Assembly (NCBI RefSeq): GCF_030269925.1
Contig: NC_085127.1
Span: forward strand, 8,997,501 to 9,061,500
DNA: 64,000 bases
Direction of reading: 5' to 3'
Source of the DNA: Bombyx mori
Lineage: Eukaryota; Arthropoda; Insecta; Lepidoptera; Bombycidae
In this document: piece by piece, positions 25,160-36,852 of the stretch
Numbering within the stretch: the stretch's first letter is position 1
Layout of the letters: each line of letters begins with the position of its first letter
Program-made: the position numbers and the translations under genes
Notes under the pieces: model-generated
The model's database searches: none
Told to the model about the DNA's origin: nothing
What the model saw: only the letters and a program-made list of their open reading frames with translations

Positions 25160-26985
25160 ATTAACAAATTCTATCTAATGCACAGCAAAAAACTGTTATA
25201 AAATCTGATAAGTCACTAAATACCTTAATACACAACGCACTAAAGAGACACTCCACGATGTAAATGCAACAACTATAGAGCCGGCATCACAAATAGCATT
25301 GGGGCAAATCCAGTGATTTGAGTGCGGTTTAACTCCATCTGGATGTTAATTGTCTTTGTAATTAAAAGCTGAGATAACTGCGTAGTTATGAAGATAAAAT
25401 TTGGTAATAATAAAATTGGAAACATGTGAAAAGTATTCACTATAAGCTGAAAATTGTTTGGTCTGGTGCAACTGTAATATCACCCAAAGCCATGAAATCC
25501 GCCTAATGAAAAGCTTAGTCGATACTTTTTTATGGCGTAGAAACACGGACGGTTCGCCTCAAAAACTGAAGGCAATTTCTACATATACCTTGGACAGCAT
25601 TTAAAACCAACGTAATGACTGACAGTTTTGGAGTAAAATTGGGCTAACGGAAAGCCGTTACCTTGCCTCCGATCTTGGTTAAATTACCACAAATTCTCTC
25701 TGACTTGAGAATCCGAAGCAGATTGCCAACAGGGAAAGTATGTAGACAAGGAATTTTAGTTAGGTCAAATCCCAAGAGCTCTTTGGAAAATTCTCGATTA
25801 AAGGCAAAGACTGAACGGAAGATAGAAGAGGATGCTCGAAAACTATGAAATCTAAGAACAAATAATTAGAAAGACAAAAGTTCAATAAGCCCCGGTGGTT
25901 TGTCCACTTGCAGAGAATTGGCAAAGATCGGAACATTCGATATACAGTCGGTCACCTTGGGTATGGCGTGAAAATTGGGGATCCGCGTGAACTTCAAGCT
26001 AACGCATGGAAAGACATTCCAAAAGACCGTAATCGATAACAAATTCTAGTACAGAAGGTCAAGCACACTTTAATCGCAAAGTCTTATTTTTCATGTGAAA
26101 TAAATGTAGATTTTAAACTGATACATTGTAGATGTCTATGGGTTTCAGTAACCACTTATCTGGTGAATAAAGTGGTTGTATAATGGTATTTATTAAATTT
26201 GTTGGTAAAAAAAATCTTTCCAAACATCTGGCCGTTTCTGTCGAATCCGCTCACTTAAACGCCGCACAACGTCAAATAATAATCTTTCTTACTATTTGAC
26301 CTTCCTTACGAATTTCAAGTACACAAAATTGCGTAGTCAAAGAAAACAATTAGTTACAGACGTTGATGGCCTACAAGGGCGTAGCAAATCTTCCATCATA
26401 TCTTGATTTCTTTTGAATACTTTGTACCACACAAAATCATGTGTTTTTGAAAAAGTCGATTCATCGTAAGCCTTCTGAACATTTTGAGTGTTCGAGCCAA
26501 AATTCCATTGGCACCAAACATAATATATAATCTAAAAAAGAGATGCAACTCAAATTACGCTATAATGGATAACATTTGTGTCAATCAAACCACAACGAAA
26601 TAATAAAAACATTGCATTTGGAACCATAAACAAAATCATCCATCCCAATACTTTTTTGACTGAATTTATAATGAAAATCAGTTTATGCTTAGTTTAATTT
26701 ATGTATTAGAAAGAAAGGAGGGAAATCTCAATATTGTTACTTTTAAACTTAAAATAATACTACGAAATAATAAGTTCGCTTTATGTAACTTTTGCCTTTC
26801 CAATAATTATACGCAGTTCCCCATTTATAATACGGGGAATTTGAAATGTAATATTTGACTAGCAATAAATTCTAACTTCAAATTACTTTTATTTTAAAAC
26901 TTTGGTCTCCTCTTTTCAAATCCAATCATTTGTTTATTAATTAGTCTTTTATTTGCACTACATTTTCATCAATATGAACATTAAA
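25160..26985. other. Mostly unrecognised; weakly coding-like 25640-26040
   Basis: The segment 25640-26040 is less AT-rich and can be read as broken protein-like text (for instance a 61-codon frame at 25663-25848). I cannot assign a family; a decayed retroelement is possible. A short family A tail scrap (gtagatgtctatgggtttca) lies at about 26128-26170. Confidence 0.4.
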
Positions 26986-26989
26986 AATA

Positions 26990-28130
26990 TTATAAAATAC
27001 GAGTTCCGTCGTAGTAGCAATTCCGCACACAACGGACAAAGCTAACAATACGAATTAACGGACGACTCGCTATTAGGTTTAAAGCTTCCGACATGGAAAT
27101 TTTGACCTAAAAATGAAACCTGTGGTCGCCCGAAAACTCAAGTCAACAACGACGAATCAAAGGCGATAGTGGAAGCTTATGGTTCTCGATAAAACGCTGA
27201 GTTAGCAGCAGCTTTGAAGTCGTCGTGGCCTAATGGATAAGACGTCCGGTGCATTCGTGTTGAGCGATGCACCGGTGTTCGAATCTCAGGCGGGTACCAA
27301 TTTTTCTAATGAAATACGTACTCAACAAATGTTCACGATTGATTTCCACGGTGAAGTAATAAGATCGTGTAATAAAAATGAAATCCGCAAAATTATAATT
27401 TGCGTAATTACTGGTGGTAGGACCTCTTGTGAGTCCGCGCGGGTGGGTACCACCAGCCTGCCTATTTCTGCCGTGAAGCAGTAATGCGTTTCGGCTTGAA
27501 GGGTGGGGCAGCCGTTGTAATTATACTGAGACCTTAGAACTTATATCTCAAGGTGGGTGGCGCATTTACGTTGTGGATGTCTATGGGCTCCAGTAACCAT
27601 TTAACACCAGGTGGGCTGTTGTGAACTCGTCCACCCATCTAAGCAATAAAAAAAACCTTTAAATGTTAGCATAAAAATAATAAAGGAACAATTGCGTTAA
27701 ATAGGCAAGCTATTAAAAAAATTATGATTGGATGCCGCACGAACTGAATGATCACCAGCACCATGAACGCGTCAATGTATACCTTACGTTGCTTAGCAGA
27801 CTGACACTGAAGGGATTTTGAACTAAATTGTCTCGTCTACGCTACCCTACACTACAACGCTCGACCTCATACGGCACAACAGACGGTCTCTAAGCTACAA
27901 GAACTAGGGTTGAATGTTTTACGGCATCCATCGTACTTAGCAGAGACTGTGCCAACAGACTTCTACTTTTGAAAACATGTGGACGATTTCTTGGCTGAAA
28001 AAAAAAATACCCGAGAGGCAGTGCAAAATGCATTTGTAGAAATTGTTTGCTCTCGTAAACCTGATTTCTTCAAAAAACAGCATTGAAAAATTACCACTGG
28101 CATCAATGCCATCTCGATTATTATAATTAA
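26990..28130 (+). pseudogene. mariner-family transposase relic, split by a SINE
   Basis: Broken + strand frames give mariner hallmarks in order. The N-terminal EFRRSSNSAHTT is near 27002; GRPKTQVNNDESKAIVEA is near 27128-27180; ELAAAL is just before the SINE at 27217, and NVSI resumes after it at 27663. LDWMPHEL follows at 27727. Near the end are a YLAETVPTDFYF segment (27936-27970), which replaces the usual YSPDLAPTDY catalytic region, and VDDFLAEK. There are multiple stops and frame shifts, and the segment holding the first catalytic residues appears deleted between about 27790 and 27840. It belongs to the classical mariner group and is distinct from the maT copies. Confidence 0.8.
27217..27653 (+). 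mobile_element. Full-length SINE family A with tRNA-Arg head
   Basis: Head: gtcgtcgtggcctaatggat (A box) and ggtgttcgaatctcaggcgg (B box), closely matching tRNA-Arg. The body contains ttccacggtgaagtaata. The tail starts at actggtggtaggacctct (27411) and ends in aagcaataaaaaaaa. The likely target duplication is ctttgaa/ctttaaa on the two sides (one mismatch). This copy is the best reference for the family in this window. RNA polymerase III promoter boxes are present by inspection. Confidence 0.9.
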
Positions 28131-28700
28131 AAAATTATTATAAAAAAATTACTTTAACTTTCCGTATACTAAACGACTATTTCGTAGATCGGATAATTTC
28201 AAACATTTAGGTTCTCTCTGCGATCAGTATTTTATTTGAAATTACAAATAGAACTATTAGATAGAACTATTAGATATTCATTTTACGATAAATCGTCAAC
28301 AAATTTGGTTTTTAGTACGAATCGATTTGAAATATCTTTATGTTGAAAACTTGTAGATATTCATAATGAATGTCTTTGTAATACATAAAAGTCCTATGTC
28401 CTCATTTTTCCAAACAATTAATTTACACAAAACATCCGATAATAATAAATGTAGAACAATCGTATTCCTGTTTTATTTCTCCATTTATCTTGTTGTTGGC
28501 AGCAATTTTTTGTGTGAGTTATTTCACTTCTTAGTTTTTACTAGCAAACAAACTACAGCTACCGGAAAATAATCTGGAGTAATTTCATTTCAATTTCGCT
28601 ATAGCAACGATAGACTCACAAAAGAAAAGCCTATATCATTGCATCTGAAGACGCGGAGCTTTTTATGTGTGACAGGATTTGTTCCCTAATCTTACCCGCA
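28131..28700. other. Non-coding stretch, nothing recognised
   Basis: Contains a short direct repeat (tagaactattagata, about 28251-28276). No recognised gene. Confidence 0.5.
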
Positions 28701-28709
28701 CAATGTGAA

Positions 28710-29250
28710 AGCAATTGAAGAATCTGCGGCCTAATCCAGCAACGCTGGCGTTCCACAAGGTTCTACCTCGTGGTATGCGGATGCACGGGGGATTCGCGAT
28801 ATCTCGGCTATCAGAGTCGCTCTCGAAGCGTGGTGCGAAGCGATCAAAACTTGTTTCTGAAGTGAAGAGCTCACTGGGGCGGGTTTCCAAGTGGGGTGAA
28901 CTAAATTCAGCTTAGTTCAACCCATTAAAGACACAGGTTCGGGCGAGTATAGGGATTCTGGGATCGATGTTTCGAGCGATCAGTATAGCATGTGCAGTAT
29001 AGAAGGTAAAGCCAAATTGGCTTCTAAAATGTTGGGAGTCCTCGACAGAGCGAAGTGGTATTTCACGCCTGGGCAAAGACTTGGGCTTTACAAAGCCCAG
29101 GTCCGGCCTCGACCTCGCATGGAGTACTGCTCCCACCTCTGGGCCGGGGCTCCTAAATACCAGCTACTTCCATTGGACTCAATACAGAAACAGGCCACTG
29201 TCGATAGTCCCGTTCTCACGGATCGCTTGAAACCTCTGGGTCTAGCTCTC
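28710..29250 (+). pseudogene. Decayed non-LTR retrotransposon reverse transcriptase (jockey/CR1-like)
   Basis: Two out-of-frame pieces. About 28850-28912 reads VSEVKSSLGRVSKWGELN, then a stop at 28913. About 29026-29215 reads MLGVLDRAKWYFTPGQRLGLY followed by MEYCSHLWAGAPKYQLLPLD. These are the regions after the RT active site in jockey/CR1-type LINEs, where the fingers/thumb and the EYCSHLWAG motif sit. The endonuclease and the catalytic YADD region are absent. It is followed by SINE fragments, so it has no 3' end of its own here. Confidence 0.75.
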
Positions 29251-29255
29251 GCTAA

Positions 29256-29360
29256 GCTCACAGACCACTACTTGATGGTAATCGGAGCCCATTGACACAA
29301 ACAAACGTAAATTCCACCCCTCACCTTGATATGTGAACTGCAAGTCTCAGTTCTATAGGA
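29256..29360 (-). mobile_element. Diverged, truncated SINE family A tail
   Basis: ctcacagaccactacttgatggt ... ggagcccattgaca ... ttgatatgtgaactgcaagtctcagt follows the minus-strand tail order with heavy divergence. It sits head to head with the next copy. Confidence 0.6.
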
Positions 29361-29361
29361 T

Positions 29362-29615
29362 AGTGGTGGTAGGACATCTTGTGAGTCCGCACGGGTAGGT
29401 ACCACCACCCTGCCTATTTCTGCCGTGAAGCAATAATGCGTTTCGGTTTGAAGGATGCGGCAGCCGTTGTAACTATACTAGAGATGTTAGAGCTTATATC
29501 TCAAGGTAGGTAACGCGCTTACGTTGTAGATGTCTATGGATCCCAGTAACCACCTAACACCAGGTGGGCTGTGAGCTCGTTTACCCACCTAAGCAATAAA
29601 AAAATTAAAAAAAAC
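29362..29615 (+). mobile_element. SINE family A, tail-only copy
   Basis: Begins agtggtggtaggacatctt and ends aagcaataaaaaaattaaaa. Confidence 0.85.
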
Positions 29616-30760
29616 AGCTGTTACACCTTTCAAGCTAGAACGCATCCTTTTATCCCTATATAAAATAAAAGCACAAATCCACTATAGTACCTATCTAATG
29701 GAAAAACTCCAAATCTCGAGAAAATTTCACCACGGTGGTGCGCTGGTTCTATATATTTGAATGTTCCTGCGGGGGCGATTATAGCCAAAATATGAAACAA
29801 AAATAGAGGCAGGTTGAGATTAGCTAATGAGAAGTAGACGTACCTGCCAACTGGCTTCTTTCAGGCTGCAGAATCCAAGAAACGTGACTGGTGGATGACG
29901 CGTAATGGCGGCAGTCGGCCTGACGGCTTGACAGCACACCTCTATATCGCTTGTGTTTATAAAACGGGTATAGCACTCGCACAACGACGAGGATGATCGC
30001 CCGTAGGAATTCGTAACAGAAAAGTAACAAAAGTCCAAGAAAATATTGAAATGAAAAACAAGCGGCGGGTGCGTCTATATTGTACGCGGTGCGGTCGATA
30101 GTCTTCTTTTTTTTATAACTGGCCACGCAATAGGTTTTATGTCTACTCTCATCAAAAAAGAACCAAAACGAATTCCAATTCAAAATTCTAATCTGTCTAA
30201 GTATAAATTATAAAGCTTTGATCGCGAGTAACTTCAAATATGATGGCTAGTTAGATACTTCTCTATAGGTATATTTGTATTATGAAATCGCTTATATAAT
30301 AGACGATAAAACGTAAATAGTCAGTTGAGAGATGATCTGAAAGTAGCGATATATTCACACAAATCAAATAACGACGAAATTCGTCTTACCTACAACATAG
30401 GGACTAACTTTGCGAGCAGATCCTGAACTTGTAATTAAGTTAGCATCGTTCCGCTTCCGCTGACACAGGGATCGCCGGAGAACGTGGTGAGGCGGCGTCT
30501 CTACTGAAGTGTGACGAAAACGCGTTCATCAATCTTGTGTAATTAGCCGGTGACGCTCCTCGCTAACACTAATGACGAGAAGGGCGTCAGCTCACAACCG
30601 AGTCTAACTACATAAATTACATCGTTAAACATGTCGCCGCAACACACATATAAGATCGGTTCGTGTATGTTCATATGAACAAGCCGGTGGCAAGTGCTTG
30701 CCAGAGTAGTGTTTGTTATTTTCTATCGCCACCTAACCAATACATATCATCAAAATTTAT
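29616..30760. other. Non-coding stretch, nothing recognised
   Basis: Overlapping minus-strand ORFs at 29820-30183 show no domain. Confidence 0.5.
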
Positions 30761-30762
30761 TC

Positions 30763-31018
30763 AAGTTTTTTATTTATTTATTACTTAGTTGGGTGGACGA
30801 GCTCACAGCCCACCCGGTGTTAAGTGGTTACTGGAGCCCATGGACATCTACAACGTAAATGCGCCACCCATCTTGAGATATAAGTTCTAAGATCTCAGTA
30901 TAGTTACAACGGCTGCCCCACGCTTCAAACCGAAACGCATTACTGCTTCACGGCAGAAATAGGCAGGGTGGTGGTACCTACCCGTGCGGATTCACAAGAG
31001 GTCCTACCGCCAGTAATT
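30763..31018 (-). mobile_element. SINE family A, tail-only copy
   Basis: gttgggtggacgagctcaca at the left and gtcctaccgccagtaatta at the right. Confidence 0.86.
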
Positions 31019-31281
31019 ATAGTGAATTAAACAGAAAAAAGTAGGTACAGATTTTCCCAAAATTATTAAGTGACATTCCTATATTTCCGATAATTTTAAA
31101 TCTTGACACTAACATGTATTAAATGAATTAGCTTTTTTGCCTTAGCTCTGCTCACAACTGTGTGTCGTATGTGTTTTCGAGTGTCTGTCCGTTGTTTGTT
31201 AATACGATTAAACATTTGAAAATGTATTTGTTTTGATATTTGTGGTTTGTTTGGACTATGTCGACATTATTTCATATATTA

Positions 31282-31832
31282 CTAGCTGACCCGGCGAACT
31301 TTGTTCCGCCTTAGAGGCAATAAATAAGCGGACTTTTGATTTTATCGAGATCAATTTTTTATTTGGATAATTGATGTAAATTAAAAAAGCAAGCGTTTTA
31401 ATGATTCTTTATTTGCCATGTATTTTTGTTGTTATTATTATCTTCAGTCCGTTCACTCGCAATGTTTCGAAACCTAGTTGCATTACGGCTTCGTAAGGAA
31501 AGATTTGATCGTGTCGGTCGCGGCATGGCATTCTTAATGATTGCCTATCTCGGCACAATAAGCTAATAGAAACTCGAAACAAACATATCAACCGGTCAAC
31601 TTCAAAATTCTACTATAATTAACCATATACTACTACATTACGTTTAGCTGTCAGTTGCGTTTTGTTATACCACGTTTTATGTCACGTCCCACGGGAACGT
31701 GATAAAAAGTATCCTATGTTCTTTCTTCTCCTGGTTGTAAGCTACCTCCCCACCAATTTTCAACCAAATCAGTTCAACCGTTCTTGAGTTATAAATGGTG
31801 TAACTAACACGACTTTCTTTTATATATATAGA
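31282..31832 (-). mobile_element. Lep1-like Helitron, non-autonomous
   Basis: Minus strand: 5' end TCTATATATATAAAAGAAAG (right, to 31832) and 3' end in CTAG (31282-31285), preceded by the ggcgaactttgttccgcc block. TC...CTAG ends without inverted repeats fit Helitrons. The inner text with ccaccaattttcaaccaaat is common in lepidopteran copies. No Rep/helicase ORF. Confidence 0.65.
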
Positions 31833-32985
31833 TTTGATAGGATCGAAGTAGTGACCAACTGCTACTTACTACGACTTACTTTATACTTCCAATAACAATA
31901 ACAATTATCAAACAAAGTCGTATTAGAGGCATCAGTGTTTTTTTTAGAATAAATACCTCTTTCTTATTATAACAGTAAATCATTTGTTATTTAATTCATT
32001 ATATCGTAATAGCTTTATTGAGGAATATCCTTATAACAATCACCCAGAAGTAAGATAAAATACCAACATACTTTAAAATACCATCTTCGGTATAGCGAGG
32101 TTAGCGAGCAGCTTTGCTAAGTTCTCAAAGAAACTATTTTGATTCAGTTGACCGATTTTGATAATCTAAGCATTAAATTATATTCTGAGAAGCACTTTAC
32201 ATCTTTCAGTTAATATGTATTTGTTAAATTTAAAGATGTTTTTACTCAACAATGTTTACTTTTTATTTGGTGCTCAAACAAAGCATTCGAACAGCCAAAA
32301 AATCCAGAAACTGCTTTTTTACATTCCATTGCTCACATCCTCACCATCAAAAAACATTTAACACAGATATAGCATAACCACGATATTATTATGCGTATAG
32401 ATAACAAATTTTTAAAGAATTTCTATGTCCGTCTTTTATCGTCACAGTTTATGGGGACCCCTGATATTGTTTTAACGTCTTTGTACAGGTAAAACTAAGC
32501 AAGCTCAAGCTAACGACAATGTTATCAGGGAGTTATAGAACCAGCTCTTAACATTTTATTATTCCAACAATATAGTTTTAGACTAAGTAATGGTACATTA
32601 TTTATGAAACACGTTCAACGTGATACTTCAACTTTTTATGTCTAGCTAGTAAACAATAGCGTGCTCATTTTTCTTGTCTTTGCTGATCCATTATATCATT
32701 TCACCGCACCCTTAAAATTTATTACGAGTCGATAGGCATGATTAATGACCTTTACCGGACAAAGAGCACATCTACGAAAATTGTGGTTTTTTTTTTACAA
32801 TCCTCTATTAATTACTCTCGCATGCATGGTTTTGTTTTTTCAAGAAGATAGTTTCGGAGTAGTTAATGACCTGGTAAATTCAAATGTTTCTCTTTTGTTA
32901 TTTGATAGATTGTCACATTTAACATTTAGACTAAGTTTAGCAATAAAATGCCCAATTTACTCTCTTGACCCAACAACTAGAGTAT
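31833..32985. other. Non-coding stretch, nothing recognised
   Basis: AT-rich, with short ORFs only. Confidence 0.5.
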
Positions 32986-32989
32986 AAGT

Positions 32990-33192
32990 TACCCCGCCGA
33001 GTTTCTCGATCTTCTCAGCAGGTCACGACTTCGATCCGGTAGTAGATTCATTCGCGGAGCAGCTACTATTGAGTTGTTAGGTCTCCTTTGGAGGCGCTCG
33101 AGTCGCTGTTAGCAAATCCCAGCCCTCCTGGCTGAGCCCTTGCTCGCCCATCTGACCTGGTGAAACTGGAAAGGCCTCCGGGCCACCAGTAA
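32990..33192 (+). mobile_element. Family B SINE-like element
   Basis: gagtttctcgatcttctcag ... ggtagtagattcattcgcgg ... ctcctttggaggcgctcgag ... gggccaccagtaat. Related to Bm1-like sequences in its first third. No poly(A) at this copy; it abuts a Helitron-like element. Confidence 0.7.
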
Positions 33193-33200
33193 TCCATATA

Positions 33201-33476
33201 TCTATCTAGATATCTAAAACTGAATTGCTGTTCGTTAGTCTCGGTAAAACTCGAAAACGGCTAGACCGATTTGGCTAATTTTGGTCTTGAATTATTTGTG
33301 GAAGTCCAGAGAAGATTTAAAAAGTAGATAAATATGAAAACGCTAGCAATTTTGTTTTTCCTTTGACGTGTTCCCCGTCGGACGGATTCCTTTATTTGTT
33401 TTAAGTTTATTTTATACAAAAGTTTAGGTCTTTTATTTATCGATTGAGGTATAACGAAGTCTGCCGGGTCAGCTAG
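33201..33476 (+). mobile_element. Lep1-like Helitron, non-autonomous
   Basis: Starts TCTATCTAGATATCTAAAAC, followed by tgaattgctgttcgttagtc, and ends gccgggtcagCTAG (33473-33476). The text aacggctagaccgatttggc is a hallmark phrase of lepidopteran Helitron-like repeats. Confidence 0.75.
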
Positions 33477-33560
33477 TCATTTAAAAAAAGAGTTTTTACC
33501 CCTGTACCACATTTATTTAACTAGTTTGGAAATATTCCATAATTTTACTATGTTAATAAA

Positions 33561-34325
33561 ATTTACCATTGTGGTTGCGACTTGGACACGGCGGAGCACA
33601 CGCTCGTTGCCTGCCCCGCATGGGAGGGGTGGCGCCGTGTCCTGTCGCAAAAATAGGAAACGACTTGTCGTTGCCGAGTGTTGTGGCATCGATGCTCGGC
33701 AACGACGAGTCGTGGAAGGCGATGCTCGACTTCTGCGAGTGCACCATCTCGCAGAAGGAGGCGGCGGGGCGCGTGAGAGACGCACAAGCCCGCCGCCGTC
33801 GAGCGGGGGCCAGGGAGGCGGATGTCGGCCTAGCCCTGGCCCTCTAAGTGTTTCGGGTCCCCCTCATATGTCGGTCTGGGGCCCGGCGAAGGGGGCCTAA
33901 GAAGACGATGTGCAAGCTGCTCTGCACGCGTTTTACGCAAGAGCATCCGGGTGATGGAAGGCCGGCTATCCTCGACCCACGCTGGTTCTGACCCAGCGGG
34001 GTATTTCGTAGGATAACCTATTCAAACCGGTGCCATCTAGGCGGGCTTCGGACAGCCTGCCGACCGAGAGGGCTGGTGGTCGTGGCGCCGACGATCGCTG
34101 GCCCGGCGTCCCGAGGGGGAGGTTGATGGGAGAGATGTGCTCCGCACTAAACGCTTCACTCTCCTCCCCTTGCCTTTTCATGAGTTCTGTCTCATGCGAG
34201 GGTTGGACGTTGGTTGTTGAGCGACAGGAGGTTTTAGTCGGTTCGACTCCGAGATGCCCCACCCTCCATCCCCAGTGGAGGGTGGGAGTCCGGCGATTTC
34301 CTCCTGACAAAACAAAATAAAAAAA
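33561..34325 (+). mobile_element. 5'-truncated R1-clade LINE with 11-bp TSD
   Basis: Flanked by atgttaataaa at 33550-33560 and 34326-34336. Contains the last part of ORF2 (33567-33847), a GC-rich 3' UTR with ctccatccccagtggaggg-type hairpin text at 34262-34285, and a short A-rich tail. The 5' truncation and TSD show insertion by target-primed reverse transcription. Confidence 0.88.
33567..33847 (+). pseudogene. C-terminal piece of R1-clade ORF2 (zinc-knuckle region)
   Basis: The first frame reads CGCDLDTAEHTLVACPAW, a Cys-x-Cys...His...Cys zinc-knuckle arrangement typical of the C-terminus of R1/TRAS-type ORF2, then WEGWRRVLSQK and a stop. A one-base slip near the A run at 33649-33653 moves the remainder (IGNDLSLPSVVASMLGND and onward to GLALAL stop at 33847) into another frame. 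The endonuclease and RT domains are absent. High GC and Arg/Ala-rich codon use contrast with the AT-rich surroundings. Confidence 0.82.
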
Positions 34326-34764
34326 ATGTTAATAAATAGTTATAATTAAATTATATCAAGATATAAGTACTGCGGGAAACGAGCGAATGCTGTTTTCAAA
34401 ATATTCAAATTCATACTTAGTTGAGTGCCATTGATAAAAAAACAGGCATGTGAGTATCGGCTTACACAGAGTGAAGGTTGCTAACCAGTGTGAACGTTGA
34501 CAATTTAAATATTATACATACAAAGTATAATTTTCTAGTCTGTCTGTCAATTGTTTTTTTGTAATAGATAGCTTGTCATATAGGGTGATATCATAATGAC
34601 AAACTTTTGTAATCAGTACAATCAATGGATTTTTTATCAACATGTCGGCATTTCTACAAAATAGAAGGGATAATGTAAAACATTAAATTAATCTAAATCT
34701 TGATTACGATCAAATATCGGTCCTTGTGCGAAGACTAGTTGCTTGATGTGCTTGATGTAGTTGT

Positions 34765-35505
34765 TTTATTTTTATTGCTTAGATGGGTGGACGAGCTCTC
34801 CGCCCACTTGGTGTTAAGTGGTTACTGGAGCCCATAGACACTATGATATAAATACGCCACCCATCTGAAATATAAGTTCTAAGGTCTCAAGTATAGTTAC
34901 AACGGCTGCCCTACCCTTCAAACCGAAACGCATTAACTGCTTCACGGCAGAAATAGGCAGGGCGGTGGTACCTACCCGTGCGGACTCACAAGAGGTCCTA
35001 CTAGAGTAATTACGCAAATTATATTTTTGCCAATTAGATTTTTTATTACACGATGTTATTCCTTTTTTTTATTTATACTTATTGTACACAAAAAGAAAAT
35101 ACAATAAAAACAGATTTAAAGAATGTCTAAATACTATGTACAAAGGCGAGCTTAAGTCATTCATGAGTTTTCTTCCAGCAAACCATTAGCAGAGAGAAAT
35201 ACGATGTATAAGAGGGGAATAGTGTACAATATAAAAGGTATTAAAGCATGATTTTTAATCTAAGCTTTAAAAAAATATTCATTCCTTCACCGTGGAAGTC
35301 AATCGTGAACATTTGTTGAGTACGTCTTTCATAATTAGACAAATTATAATTATTGCGAGTTGATGTTTGACGTGATATCGTCTAATAACTCAAGAATATT
35401 CTATCATCGTGGAAGTCATTCGTTAACGTTTTTTTTTCAGTACGAAAAATTTATACCTTATTGTGTACATCGGGTGTGGCATCTTTTACGCCACGACGAT
35501 TTCTA
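34765..35505 (-). mobile_element. SINE family A, tail plus body, interrupted, followed by a second diverged SINE body and head
   Basis: Tail 34765-35003, body 35004-35059 (taattacgcaaattatattt, acacgatgttattcctt), resuming at 35281 (attccttcaccgtggaagtc) after an insertion. From about 35350 a second, more diverged body and head begins and ends at gccacgacgatttc (about 35505). Confidence 0.75.
35060..35280. mobile_element. Unidentified retroelement end nested in SINE
   Basis: About 220 bp, T-rich at the left (ttttttttatttatacttat), containing gtacaaaggcgagcttaagtc. Short matching attcctt occurs on either side, suggesting a 7-bp TSD. The left T run suggests a minus-strand LINE 3' end. Family not named. 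Confidence 0.55.
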
Positions 35506-35509
35506 ATAA

Positions 35510-36825
35510 ACATTTACATACAATGTTTGTTATTGTATTGACATGCAGAACAATAATATTATATTCTAACATTTCACTCCATTTATATTATTTTCACCAT
35601 TATTTAATAGCATCGTAAGCTCGTTAAACCTAATAATTATCTCAAAGCGAAACTATGAGATGTTCAAATACTATAATGAAAATTGAAATTAATTATTCAT
35701 TTGCGTGCAGCAAACCGGAATGCATCGTTAACCTAATTAGAAACATTATCCCAATTCAGAGAAACTAATGGACGTTGCTTGATAACGATATTCTCCCACG
35801 AATCCTCACTAATACTCTAAAATTATGAACACTTTGACATAGGCACCTTTTTATATAGAATATTACTACAAATACACCTTGTTCCATTTAACTTGACGAG
35901 TGACTAAATTCACGGCCAATGCGGTGTCAAATGGTCACTGGAGCTCTTTACACATCGCAATATGAATTTCTTCGTTCACAATGAGATAGATATAAGGACG
36001 AGATCTGAATTATATTGTGTAACGGAAGGACTTCCTTGAATAGGAACCTATGACAATTCTGCGGTAGAAATTTCTAGGGAAAGGGTAAAAGAGTGTTATT
36101 TTATTTTTTAAATATATTGAAAGTTTAAAAACTGAATAAACTTTATATAACTAGACAAAAACAAACGGACCAACAATCTCTGAAGTTTATCTGTTTACAG
36201 ACAAAACTATCCCAAAGCATTGACTACACGAGAATGTTATTGACACATAGACTACCGAGAGCTTCGTGTTCAAAGCCTTGCACTTTTGCTGTTTGTGAGC
36301 AAAGCTCTATGAAGTCAGGCCCTGCACTTGTGATTGGTTCGCATTCAGCTTTTACAGATCAAGTATGAAGCGTTAATGCTTTGTAGGCACATTGTAGTTA
36401 TTGGAAAACGTGACTAGAGATGTACGTGCTTCAACTAATGGAATGTTTTATTGTGAAAATATATAACACTAACTCTTTTTAGTTTATTGCTTCTGGAGTG
36501 AAGAAATTGTTATTGAAGTCGGTCTATTCTGAAACATGTTCGTTTTCCAGAAATAATATTACGAACTCAAAGCATTTGAAATATTTCAAGAAGTAGGTAA
36601 GTAAAAAAGTGTATTTTGAACATAGTGTTATCTTGAAATGGATTTCACTTTAATAGTCATTAGTATTGTTTTCTTATACAGTAAAGAAATAATTGATGAT
36701 ACATGATTCATATCATGGATCTATATTATTTTTGCTAATATGAGTTTTTTAAGCAAAGCCACAGTTGTTGTTCAGAGAGTTGCCCGAAGAAAAATGCCAG
36801 TCGTTTTAAGCTGATGTAAAAAAAA
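35510..36825. other. Non-coding stretch; one very diverged SINE-like patch
   Basis: The patch 35895-36020 (gtgactaaattcacggcc ... gtcactggagctc) recalls the family A tail. Otherwise nothing recognised. Confidence 0.45.
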
Positions 36826-36852
36826 GTGTGTGTGTCCGCTCCGACGCACGAC

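Noticed and set aside
25663..26040. Named retroelement protein
   Set aside because: Weakly protein-like text but no motif I can identify, so left unassigned.
27217..27300. tRNA-Arg gene
   Set aside because: The tRNA-Arg-like head is joined to a SINE body and the shared family A tail.
33526..33900. 124-codon Arg-rich ORF
   Set aside because: Out-of-frame reading of the R1-clade ORF2 fragment and 3' UTR.
33966..34310. 114-codon minus-strand ORF
   Set aside because: Antisense of the R1-clade 3' UTR; GC-rich sequence gives long chance ORFs.
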